64,000 nucleotides of DNA, from positions 1-64,000 of the forward strand of contig JAOTOL010000858.1 in NCBI GenBank assembly GCA_034440575.1. The letters run 5' to 3'. Positions within the stretch are counted from its first letter, which is position 1; each line of letters opens with the position of its first letter. The translations under genes and the position numbers were made by a program. The stretch is from Imbricaverruca yamaguchii. Lineage: Eukaryota; Arthropoda; Thecostraca; Neoverrucidae. Positions 21,417 through 31,348 of this stretch are shown here, piece after piece. The notes beneath the pieces were generated by a model that was not told the DNA's origin, ran no database searches, and worked only from the letters and a program-made list of their open reading frames with translations.

Positions 21417-22200
21417 TTTCACCGTGGTGGCCGTGTCAGCCACACAACACCGTGGTGGCCGTGCCAGCCACACAACACCGTGGTGGCCGTGCCAGCCGCA
21501 CAACACCGTGGTGGCCGTGCCAGCCGCACAACACCGTGGTGGCCGTGCCAGCCGCACAACACCGTGGTGGCCGTGTCAGGACACACCACCGTGGTGGCCG
21601 TGCCAACACAACACGTGGTGGCCGTGTAGGTAACCGGGTTGACAGCACACAACACCGTGGTGGCGTCAGGACCACGTGGTGGCCGTGCCAGCCCACAACA
21701 CCGTGGTGGCCGTGTCGGTACACCACCGTGGTGGCCGTGCCAGCCACACAACACCGGGTGGCCGTGTCAGTACACACCACCGTGGTGGCCGTCAGCCACA
21801 ACCGTGGTGGCCGGTCGGTCACACACCGTGGTGGCCGTGCAGCTCCACGTGGTGGCCGTGTGCCACGTGGGGTGCCGCCCACACCGTGGGCCGTGACACA
21901 CCGTGGTGGCCGTGCCGGCACACACGTGGTGGCCGTGCGCCCACAACACTGTGGTGGCCGTGCCAGCCGCACAACACCGTGGTGGCCGTGCCAGCTGCAC
22001 ACCTGGGGCGACACGTGGTGGCCGGCGCCGCTGTGGTGGCGGCCCACAACCGTGGTGGCGTGCCAGCCACACCGTGGTGGCCGTGACGCCTCAACGCCGC
22101 ACAACACCGTGGGGCCGTGCAGCCAAACACCGTGGTGGGTGCCAGCTCAACACCGTGGGGCCGTGCCAGCCGCACAACACCGTGGTGGCCGTGCCAGCAG
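21417..22200. repeat. Minisatellite, 28-bp unit, about 28 copies
   Basis: The unit is accgtggtggccgtgccagc plus cacacaac. Copies are near-perfect from 21430 to 21570 and become riddled with small deletions towards 22200. Confidence 0.9.
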
Positions 22201-23398
22201 TCCGGCGGGTGTCGGGTCGGCGGCCGTGACAGTCGTCAGGACCAGGTGTGGGGTCGGCGGCCGGGTCAGTCGTCAGGACCAGGTGTCGGGTCGGCGGCCG
22301 TGAGTCGTCGGACCAGGTGTCGGGTCGGCGGCGGGTCGTCGTCAGGACCAGGTGTCGGGTCGGCGGCCGTGTGTCAGTCGTCAGGACCGGGTGTGGGGTC
22401 GGGGCGGGTCAGTCGTCAGGACCAGGGTTGGGTCGGTGGCCGGGTCAGTCGTCAGGACCAGGTGTGGGGTCGGCGGCCGGGTCAGTCGTCGGACCAGTGT
22501 GGGTCGGCGGCCGTGTCAGTCGTCAGGACCAGGTGTCGGGTCGGCGGCCGGGTCAGTCGTCAGGACCAGGTGTCGGGTCGGCGGCCGGGTCAGTCGTCAG
22601 GACCAGGGTGGGGTCGGGGTGGGTCGGCGGCCGTGTCAGTCGTCAGGACCAGGTGTCGGGTCGGCGGCCGGGTCAGTCGTCAGGACCAGGTGTCGGGTCG
22701 GCGGCCGGGTCAGTCGTCAGGACCAGGTGTCGGGTCGGCGGCCGTGTCAGTCGTCAGGACCAGGTGTCGGGTCGGCGGCCGGGTCAGTCGTCAGGACCAG
22801 GTGTCGGGTCGGTGGCCGGGTCAGTCGTCAGGACCAGGTGTCGGGTCGGCGGCCGGGTCAGTCGTCAGGACCAGGTGTCGGGTCGGCGGCCGGGTCAGTC
22901 GTCAGGACCAGGTGTCGGGTCGGCGGCCGTGACAGTCGTCAGGACCAGGTGTCGGGTCGGCGGCCGGGTCAGTCGTCAGGACCAGGTGTCGGGTCGGCGG
23001 CCGGGTCAGTCGTCAGGACCAGGTGTCGGGTGGTCAGTCGTCAGGACCAGGTGTCGGGTCGGCGGCGGCCGTAGGACCAGGTGTCGGGCGGCGGTCGGTG
23101 GAAGGGTCGGGTCGGGGCCGGGTCAGTCGTCAGGACCAGGTGTCGGGTCGGCGGCCGGGTCAGTCGTCAGGACCAGGTGTCGGGTCGGCGGCCGGGTCAG
23201 TCGTCAGGACCAGGTGTCGGGTCGGCGGCCGGGTCAGTCGTCAGGACCAGGTGTCGGGTCGGTGGCCGGGTCAGTCGTCAGGACCAGGTGTCGGGTCGGC
23301 GGCCGGGTCAGTCGTCAGGACCAGGTGTCGGGTCGGTGGCCGGGTCAGTCGTCAGGACCAGGTGTCGGGTCGGCGGCCGGGTCAGTCGTCAGGACGAG
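22201..23398. repeat. Minisatellite, 37-bp unit, about 32 copies
   Basis: The unit is gtcagtcgtcaggaccaggt plus gtcgggtcggcggccgg. It directly abuts the 28-bp array. The left 400 bp are indel-rich and the right 700 bp nearly uniform. Frames over 400 codons through it are artefacts of composition. Confidence 0.92.
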
Positions 23399-24480
23399 TG
23401 ACACCACTGAACGGACGAGTGTCGGGCGGAACAGAGAGCCGGCCACCGACCTCGGCCGGCGCGTGTCAGCACGCGGCCGGCCGACGGACACCGGACACGC
23501 GGCGTGACTCAGAGCGGCAGCGGGCCGCGGGCCGCCACCGTCACCAGTGCCGGCGCTGCCGCCACCACTGAACGGTGTAATTGACGGTGCCGGGTCACGC
23601 CCGTCCCGGTCGATAAACGGCACGGCGCCGCGCTCAGGTCGCGCGGGGTCGCACGCACCGACAGGCGCCATTGACCGCGCCTGCAGTGACTGGCGCCACA
23701 TCACCGGTCTGGCGGTGCCGGCTCCGGGTCGCGGAGCACGGAGCCGTGCTCCACCACACAGCGGAGCACACCCGACAGGGGCCAGACGAGCCGACACATA
23801 TTCACCAGACACCACCTCTCTCCCTCTGCATCTCCATTGCAGGCCGTGGCAAACTGCACGCACATGTGCACGTAAGCGTAAACGTAAGCGCACACGTAAG
23901 CGCGCACGCACACGCGCGCATGCGCGCCCGTCCGGTCATGGCCGTCACAATGGCTGCAGGTGTGCCGACGTGCCGGAAACGGCCGACGCCGCTCGGGTGG
24001 CAGTAGGCCAGGGATCGCCGGCGGCCAACTCACCACGCGGCGGCGTTTATTTCGGCGGCGGCGGCGTCTTCCAGCTGCCAACCGAGACGCGAGCGGCGCC
24101 GCCCGCCGCCGGTCTCGCGCCGCCTGCGAGCCGCGCCTCAGTGTACACCGCTTCCGGCCACAGTGCCATTGTAATGTGTCGCCGGCCGAATGGATCACGT
24201 GTCGCACTACAGCCATCGACCACTGGTCGTCAGCCGACTGTGGCGTGCTGTATCGACACCGAGAGGTATTACATTATCCGCCAGGGGCCCGGGGACCGGC
24301 AGCCGGCTATTACGTGCTGTATCGACACCGAGAGGTATTGCATTATCCGCCGGGGGCCGGGGACCGGCAGCCGGCTATTACGAAGTGCATCGACACCGAG
24401 AACTACCTACCCTCCTGACAACGAACACGCCTCTCTCCGATCCAGTCAGTGGGATCTAATTCATTTTCGGTTTGGGATAT
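23399..24480. other. CpG-rich segment with a 69-bp repeat
   Basis: High GC throughout. 24243-24405 holds about 2.5 copies of a 69-bp unit (tgctgtatcgacaccgagag, later gaccggcagccggctatta). A short alternating acgtaagcgt run lies at 23870-23910. The long plus frame here has no recognisable domain. Confidence 0.45.
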
Positions 24481-24482
24481 AC

Positions 24483-24545
<63 letters not shown>
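24483..24545. repeat. AT microsatellite
   Basis: About 60 bp of alternating AT with a few ac interruptions at the edges. Confidence 0.95.
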
Positions 24546-24852
24546 CTTTGAATGTTTGCTTTAAAAGATCACGTAGATGCGAAATTATACGTATCAAACT
24601 TCAATTGGATTATAGTACCCAACAATACTGCCGCAGCACCCAATAATACTACAGAAACCAGAGTGACGGAAATTAATGTCAGCTGCAATTGTTCGTAGGG
24701 AATATCTTGTGTGCATCTGATCTGGACTCATGCGGGAAGTGAATAAAATAAAACAAAATACCCAGCTGCAAACATTTTCAGTTCTGAACCGCTTCAGCCC
24801 AGCTTTTGAACCTTGAATATGACCCCCACCCGCCACTTGCATCGGCTGCCCT
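24546..24852. other. Nothing recognised
   Basis: AT-rich, no features. Confidence 0.45.
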
Positions 24853-24964
24853 GGGCTCTTTTACGACGCATTCAACCGCTAGATGATATAGCGTCGCCAA
24901 CCTCTCACGCCGGCTGGTCGCGGGTGGACTCGGTAAATGCAATCGGTCGCGAGATTCTTGTATC
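24853..24964 (-). mobile_element. SINE, 5'-truncated
   Basis: On the minus strand: TTACCGAGTCCACCCGCGACC, reading through the central domain GCGTGAGAGGTTGGCGACGC to the tail TGCGTCGTAAAAGAGCCC. The basal tail stem CGACGC/GCGTCG is perfect. The tRNA B box is lost. Confidence 0.8.
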
Positions 24965-25437
24965 GACCGCCGCCGTCCCTCTCCGACCCGGGTTGGTTGG
25001 GATGTGCCGACACCGGCGGCACCTCAGGCGATGGCGGGCAGCCGCACCCGCCACCGCCGGCACAGGGCCGCCGGCAACACACGAGGGTCAGCAGGCCGGG
25101 CTGCATCTGGCCCGGCGCCGTGCAGCCGGAAGGTCGGCTGCCAGCTCGGAGGGGGGCATGCCACGGCCGAGAGCTGCCGCTGACCCAAAGACCTGACACC
25201 GACCCAGGTCACCAGCCGACTGCACCGGACCGACAGACGACACCAGGAGGGGGACGGCCGAGAGCTGCCGCTGACCCATACACCTTGGAGTTTACGAGCG
25301 CATCGACTACATCGGTCATGCAGCTGACACATAGACCTGACACCGGCCCAGGTCACCGGTCGACTGCGTCGGACCAACAGACGACACGCTCACCAGCCCA
25401 GCAGCACACCTCAGCAGATCGGATGGACAACGTTCAG
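24965..25437. other. GC-rich, contains a roughly 100-bp direct duplication
   Basis: Blocks from about 25165 and from about 25253 share gccgagagctgccgctgacc, gacctgacaccg and cagacgacac. The second block is interrupted by a short retroposon (25270-25333) and the first is not, so the first serves as the empty site. Confidence 0.6.
25270..25333 (-). mobile_element. Tail-only retroposon with paralogous empty site
   Basis: The insert is 25281-25322 (42 bp), between gctgacccata (25270-25280) and gctgacacata (25323-25333), 10 of 11 identical. The neighbouring unit at 25179-25200 reads gctgacccaaagacctgaca without the insert. The insert lacks the first arm of the basal stem. Confidence 0.75.
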
Positions 25438-26369
25438 GTACACCACAGCACCAGTGCAGGACCTCTGGGGTACACCACAGCGTCAGTGCAGGACCTCTGG
25501 GGTACACCACAGCGTCAGTGCAGGACCTCCGGGGTACACCACAGCACCAGTGCAGGACCTCTGGGGTACACCACAGCAACAGTGCAAGACCTCTGGGGTA
25601 CACCACAGCACCAGTGCAGGACCTCTGGGGTACACCACAGCACCAGTGCAGGATCTCTGGGGGCCACAGCACCAGTGCAGGACCACTGGGGTACGCCACA
25701 GCACCAGTGCAGGACCTCCGGGTACACCACAGCACCAGTGCAGGACCTCTGGGGTACACCACAGCACCAGTGCAGGACCTCTGGGGTACACCACAGCACC
25801 AGTGCAGGACCACTGGGGTACACCACAGCACCAGTGCAGGACCTCTGGGGTACGCCACAGCACCAGTGCAGGACCTCTGGGGTACACCACAGCACCAGTG
25901 CAGGACCACTGGGGTACACCACAGCACCAGTGCAGGACCTCTGGGGTACACAAAAGCACCAGTGCAGGACCACTGGGATACGCCACAGCACCAGTGCAGG
26001 ACCTCTGGGGTACATCACAGTACCAGTGCAGGACTCTGGGGTACATCAAGAGCAGAGGACCTCTGAGAGAGATCACAGCACCAGTGCAGGACCACTGGGG
26101 TACGCAACAGCACCAGTGCAGGACCTCTGGGGTACACCACAGCAGCAGTGCAGGATCTCTGGGGTACGCCACAGCACCAGTGCAGGACCTCTGGGGTACA
26201 TCACAGCAGCAGTGCAGGACCTCTGGGGTACACCACAGCACCAGTGCAGGACCTCTGGGGTACGCCACAGCACCAGTGCAGGACCTCTGGGGTACACCAC
26301 AGCACCAGTGCAGGACCTCTGGGGTACACCACAGCACCAGTACAGGACATCTGTGGTACATCACAGCAT
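25438..26369. repeat. Minisatellite, 32-bp unit, about 29 copies
   Basis: The unit is ggggtacaccacagcaccag plus tgcaggacctct. Because 32 is not a multiple of three, three units give 32 codons, and all frames on both strands stay open. The predicted proteins of up to 346 residues are not credible genes. Confidence 0.92.
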
Positions 26370-26609
26370 CATGCCAGAAAAGCCTTCCGGCTACGATCGG
26401 TTCCCGACCACCATAATCCGCGCCAACACTTGTGTCCGGCACTGGTTTTGTTTTTCGGCTGTGCCGTCTAAATGACGCGCCTGGTCCCACGGATCGGTGG
26501 CGTACCCGCGCGGCTGGGTACACGTAACGGACTCAACAGCTCGGCGTCGCGGTCCAGAGCCGTCGCCGGTAAGCACGGCACGCCCCAGCACCTGCTGTTC
26601 AGTCTGTGG

Positions 26610-27020
26610 CCAACACCACCTGACCCCGGCCAGCGTGTCTGGCCTGACCCTGGTCAGGGGTCAGGTCAGCGTGTCTGGCCTGACCCCGGCCAGCGTGTCT
26701 GGCCTGACCCCGGCCAGCGTGTCTAACCTGACCCAGCTGGTGCCGGACCCGCTGTTCAGTCCGTGGCCGACACCACCTGACCCCGGCCAGCGTGTCTGGC
26801 CTGACCCCGGCCAGCGTGTCTAACCTGACCCCGGTCAGGGGTCAGGTCAGCGTGTCTGAGTCACGACACGTCCCAGCTCTGGTGCCGGACCCGCTGTTCA
26901 GTCCGTGGCCGACACCACCTGACCCCGGCCAGCGTGTCTGAGTCCACCCAGCTCTGGTGCCGGACCCGCTTTATCGGGCCGACACCACCTGACCCCGGCC
27001 AGCGTGTCTGAGTCACAGGG
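26610..27020. repeat. 24-bp repeats in a higher-order array
   Basis: The basic unit is cctgaccccggccagcgtgt plus ctgg. Groups of units are separated by a longer block (ggtgccggacccgctgttca, then gtccgtggccgacaccac) that recurs at about 26740, 26880 and 26955. So there are two nested periodicities. Confidence 0.8.
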
Positions 27021-27374
27021 CCCGGCCGGCCGGCCGGCGGCGCCGCGGCCGCTCCATAACACCCAGACATTACAGGAACCTGCCGGGTCGAGTGGCGGCC
27101 CTGACACACATCCGTACTGACAGAGATGCCATCTTTGATCAATAATCTGGTCGGGTACGACCGGTCGATCGGGTGCCAGAGGTCGAGAGGTCACACAGTT
27201 GTCGGCAAGTTGACTGTGCTGTTAGCTAAACAAGCGAACAGCAGCCATGCGCCGTGCGCACGCGATGTGCCATTACAAGTGCGGCCCGCCCTGTGATGTT
27301 CCGCAACGCTCGCGACAGTTTTCAAGGCTGGCCACTGTAAGGAGCGCCGCAGGGCGTTCTGCCGCCCTGCAGTG
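27021..27374. other. No gene recognised
   Basis: Begins GC-rich (ggccggccggccgg near 27030) and grades into mixed sequence. Confidence 0.4.
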
Positions 27375-27705
27375 TTATTTATGCGGAGTGTTACAATGTG
27401 CTGTATGGCGTGTGCTACAACGTGACGTACAGCGTGTGGCACAATGTGCTGTACGGCGTATGGCACAATGTGCTGTACGGCGTATGGCACAATGTGATGT
27501 ACAGCGTGATCTACAATGTGCTGCATGGTGTGTGTTACAATGTGGTGCGCGGCGCGTGGCACAATGTGCTGTACGGCGTACGGCACAATGTGATGTACGG
27601 CGTGTGGCACAATGTGCTGGATTGTGTGTTCTACGATGTGCTGTATTGCGTATGGAACATGCTGGATGGTGTGTTCTACAATGTGCTGTATGGCGTATAG
27701 TGTGT
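27375..27705. repeat. Minisatellite, 24-bp unit, about 13 copies
   Basis: The unit is gtgtggcacaatgtgctgta plus cggc, made of two related 12-mers. The plus frame gives an 8-residue repeat (VWHNVLYG), continuous for 100 codons. Divergence between units includes amino-acid-changing substitutions. Confidence 0.85.
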
Positions 27706-27708
27706 GCT

Positions 27709-27975
27709 GCGGTGCGTGCCCATTAATCCTATAGTATACGCTGCGGTGTGTGTTGCTGTGCGTGCCCATTGGTCCTATAGTATACGCTGCGGTGTGTGTT
27801 GCGGTACGTGCCCATTGGTCCTATAGTATGCACTGCGGTGTGTGTTGCGGTACGTGACAATTTGTCCTATAGTATACGCTGCGGTGTGTTGCGGTACGTG
27901 TCCGTTAGTTCTATAGTATACGCTGCGGTGTGTTGCGGTATGTGCTGGTTAGTCCCATAGTATACGCTGCTATGT
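27709..27975. repeat. Minisatellite, about 46-bp unit, 6 copies
   Basis: The unit contains ggtcctatagtatacgctgc followed by ggtgtgtgttgcggtacgtg. It directly follows the 24-bp array. Confidence 0.85.
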
Positions 27976-28917
27976 GCGTGGTGATGTGTACACCAGCAGG
28001 CGGTGCAGCGTGTCCGGCAGTGTCTGTCCAGTTAGCGGGTCAGCTATCGGCCGTGCCGGCGTCGAGCCGCCGCCGAACCGTCGCGCCACGCACCCGCTCC
28101 CCCCCACCACCACACACACCCGGCTCACCCGGCGGCACGCGTGTCGATCGCCGACAGACCGTGTAGCCGCCGTCGACAGCCCCGACAAACACACAGCCGG
28201 AGCGATACAGACGCACGGCCGTACAGCCGGCTGTCAGACGCGCTGAACCCGCGGGGGCACGCGCTACACGAGCGGCGAGAAGACCCACAACGACGCCGTC
28301 AGCACCCCCGACAAACACACAGCCGACCCGGTCCGACGCCGGGCCCGCCGCGGCACGCGCTACTCGAGCGGCGAGAAGGCTCACGACGACGCCGTCGCGC
28401 TGCGCCGATCTGGCTGCCGTTTAAGTGGTGCTCGATTGATAAAACGTGTTGGGTAGACAGTGCCTGACGTCAACACACCTACAGGCACTGATGGCCGAAC
28501 AACTGAAACCAGCTGCCACGCTTTCGGGCATTCCTGGCGGTAAGAGGCAATATCTGTGCAGTGGATGTATCGCCTAGGAAATTGATAATTGGCGTTTATG
28601 CAACAGCCCTCTGTCCAAATCCAGCTGAATCCACTGTTAACGATCAAGAGTAGCTTTATAACTTCAACGGCAAAAAAAAGTGTTGGAACTTCACTCTTCC
28701 ATTAGCGGAGTCACAGCGACTATCAACATTAGCTGGCAATTAGAAGGTGCATTAGAGGGTGTCTTCGCGCTGAACATGGCGGGGTTTCGCATCACAATGG
28801 TACGCCCTCATGTAGTCTGATGTTTATTTTACAGGCACTCAACTTTATGGTGCCAAAGTTCTCCACAAGTGCGCAATCACCCACGGCACTCCGGTTAACA
28901 CAATGGTGGACTGGGTG
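27976..28917. other. GC-rich then ordinary sequence; 120-bp partial duplication
   Basis: 28178-28400 contains two related blocks sharing ccccgacaaacacacagcc and gcacgcgctac, cgagcggcgagaag. From 28430 on the sequence is AT-richer with nothing recognised. Confidence 0.45.
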
Positions 28918-29049
28918 CCAACATGCCACGTTGGTTGGCTATTGGTTTTACGACACATCGACCGTTGAGTCATGTAGCGTCGCCAATCTCTCACGCCGAT
29001 TGGTCGCGGGCGAAGAGTAGCGATAGGTGAGACTCCCAACATGCCATGT
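28918..29049 (-). mobile_element. SINE, 5'-truncated, with target duplication
   Basis: The element is 28932-29035. Flanks are ccaacatgccacgt (28918-28931) and ccaacatgccatgt (29036-29049), 13 of 14 identical. The minus strand shows part of the head, the central domain (CCAATCGGCGTGAGAGATTG) and the complete tail hairpin CGACGC..GTGTCG. Confidence 0.85.
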
Positions 29050-29635
29050 CATTGTGCTAGTGCCACAGTGACATTCTGCATGTCACTGAACGTCTGGCGG
29101 CACGACAATGTTGCTGTCCGATTGCAAACACGAAACAGACGTACATTTTACTCGCGGAGACATGTACTAACGGCGCCAAAGCTCCACGACTGTTTAATAC
29201 GCCAGTCATAGTGCAAATCATATTCAAATATAGTGCTACCCTCTGGCCGTGCATTAAGTGGTCTTCATTTGATCAATGCTGTTTTACTTTCACTGCAAAA
29301 ATGCATTGATATGCATGACCAGGAGCGGGTAAGTGTGCAACCTTCACTGCAATTAATTTATTTTACAAAATCACAGGCCTGAAGTGTGTTGCAATGTTTA
29401 AACAATGTAACAGCCTCCGCGGGCTCCATTCGCATCGAATCATCAGAGGTTAACTTGCTGCTTGGCATGCTATGCCTGGTCTGCATGCAAAATGAAGAGT
29501 CATATGATGCCCTCGTTTGCAGAAGAATCAGTTGCTCGGGTGCCTACCGACAGCAATCGTACAATTTCCACGGCGGTGGACCATCCTGCAGATAATCGTT
29601 CACTGTTTGCACTGTGCATAATGTTATGCGTAACA
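29050..29635. other. Nothing recognised
   Basis: AT-leaning. Frames below 70 codons. Confidence 0.45.
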
Positions 29636-29690
29636 TCAGCAGGGTCTTAGTTACTTGGGCTTTAGGGCACATCGACCGTCGGCAGGGTCT
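29636..29690 (-). mobile_element. Shortest tail-only insertion, 31 bp
   Basis: The insert is 29648-29678, flanked by tcagcagggtct (29636-29647) and tcggcagggtct (29679-29690). On the minus strand it holds only the last part of the tail (CGGTCGATGTGCCCTAAAGC, then CCAAGTAACTA). Confidence 0.7.
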
Positions 29691-29910
29691 GATATTGTTA
29701 CTAGATATTATTATTATATTTATTAGTTCTAACAGTTAGATATCATTATCTCCGCCAGCTCCACTTGCCGACGATTCCTAATTTTTAAAACCATCTGTTA
29801 TCTTCGAGCATCGTGCGTGCATCACGGACGAAGACAAGTTGTCCAGAAGCGTGGCCAGGAGTGGCTGTCACTAGGTGGAGTTGACTCGGCTCAATCGTCA
29901 GCCCGGAGCG

Positions 29911-30292
29911 ATCGCCCCACGGCCCAGAACGTGGCCAGGAGCGGCCGTCGCCAAGTGGAGTGATCGCCCCACGGCCCAGAACGTGGCCAGGAGCGGCCGT
30001 CGCCAAGTGGAGTGATCGCCCCTCGGCCCAGAACGTGGCCAGGAGCGGCCGTCGCCAAGTGGAGTGATCGCCCCTCGGCCCAGAACGTGGCCAGGAGCGG
30101 CCGTCGCCAAGTGGAGTGATCGCCCCTCGGCCCAGAACGTGGCCAGGAGCGGCCGTCGCCAAGTGGAGTGATCGCCCCACGGCCCAGAACGTGGCCAGGA
30201 GCGGCCGTCGCCAAGTGGAGTGATCGCCCCACGGCCCGGAACGTGCCAGGAGCGGCCGTCGCCAAGTGGAGTGATCGCCCCTCGGCCCAGAC
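29911..30292. repeat. Minisatellite, 52-bp unit, about 7 copies
   Basis: The unit contains atcgccccacggcccagaac, gtggccaggagcggccgtcg and ccaagtggagtg. Units are almost identical, differing mainly at ccccacgg or cccctcgg. A C run follows at 30296-30305. Confidence 0.92.
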
Positions 30293-30339
30293 ACGCCCCC
30301 CCCCCCTATCTTCCGTACACCCGCAGACTGTTTACGCCG

Positions 30340-31348
30340 GGGCTGCTCACCGCCAAATAAACGCGGCCGCCCATTCCGGGCGGCCGGCCGGCCGGTGCGG
30401 CGGCGAGACTCGGCAGTGTGGCCGGCCGTGTGAACGGTGCCGATCTCGCGCGTGTGTGCGGCTGCCGTCCGCGCCGCCCGGCTGGGGGGCTGCCGGTGGA
30501 GTGTGGCGCGGCAGCCGGCGCCGTGCCCACCTCGGCCGCTCCGGCTGTGTTGTGGCGGTCGGCGCCGGTATCAGTGCGCCGGTATCGGCCAGTGTGCGCT
30601 TGTAGCTAGCGAGGGGACGGGCGGCGGCCGGTCCAGCTCTGTGTCCTGCATCGTCCATGTGTGCCTGTAGTTGGCGAGGGGACGGGCGGCGGCGGCAGCG
30701 GCGGCGCCCAGTCGGTCTGCCGCTGGTGACTCGGCCACGCCGCGGCAGTGACTAACGGCACTGTCGATACCGACGCTCCTCAGAGCAGCGGCGCCGGCGC
30801 AGCACCGCCGGCCGACGCCCCAGTGCAGCTGCGCGCGGGCGGTGGCCGGCACTATACTCGTGGCGTAGAGTGGGCGGCGGGCGGCGGGCGGCGGCCGGGC
30901 ACCAGTCGGGCGCGCACGTTGCTGCCGAGCGCCGCCAGTGCGACAAGGCGCGCGCCCGGCGCCGGCGGCCGCCACCACAGCACTGCCGCGGTGACGGCGC
31001 GAGAGACGGGACGCGGCGCGCGGAATTTCCTGGTTGTGGAGAAGGAGGAGGCGGCGCGGCGCGAATGAGTCACCGCCGGTCGGCGGGTAGATGGCGACCA
31101 CCTGGCCGACGCGCCACCAGTCTTCGCCCGGCCTCTGCCGCGATCGGTCGATGGAGCCGTCCCGCCCCGGCCCGTTCCGCCAGCGCGCGCACGTGAGTGA
31201 CCGGCGCCGACAAGCAAGTCCGTGTGTGTGTGCACCGCCGGGCCTCCGCCGACAGTGCCGACAGTCCGCCGCGCTGCCGACCGGCGACCGCGTCGCGTGC
31301 TCCGCGCCGCACAGCTGCAGCGGTGAGTCAGCGATCGCAGCTGGCCGC
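30340..31348 (+). promoter_or_regulatory. CpG-rich upstream region of the metalloproteinase gene
   Basis: About 1 kb of very GC- and CpG-rich sequence ends at the metalloproteinase start. Long open frames on both strands here are compositional. A duplicated block (gcgaggggacgggcggcggc, 30608 and 30676) lies inside. It likely holds promoter and 5' untranslated sequence; no clear TATA box is seen. Donor-like GTGAGT sites at about 31193 and 31322 leave room for a 5' intron. Confidence 0.45.

Noticed and set aside
22248..23507. 419-codon plus-strand frame
   Set aside because: It is the 37-bp minisatellite read through; all three frames are open for the same reason.
23547..24551. 334-codon plus-strand frame
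   Set aside because: It runs from a CpG-rich segment through a 69-bp repeat into an AT microsatellite, with no domain and no coding bias I can see.
25438..26369. CRISPR-like regular repeats of 32 bp
   Set aside because: Units are contiguous with no unique spacers, and the genome is eukaryotic.
25483..26523. 346-codon minus-strand frame
   Set aside because: It is the translation of the 32-bp tandem array.
31091..31348. 86-residue N-terminal extension of the metalloproteinase
   Set aside because: It would bury the signal peptide; its composition is that of the CpG-rich upstream region.
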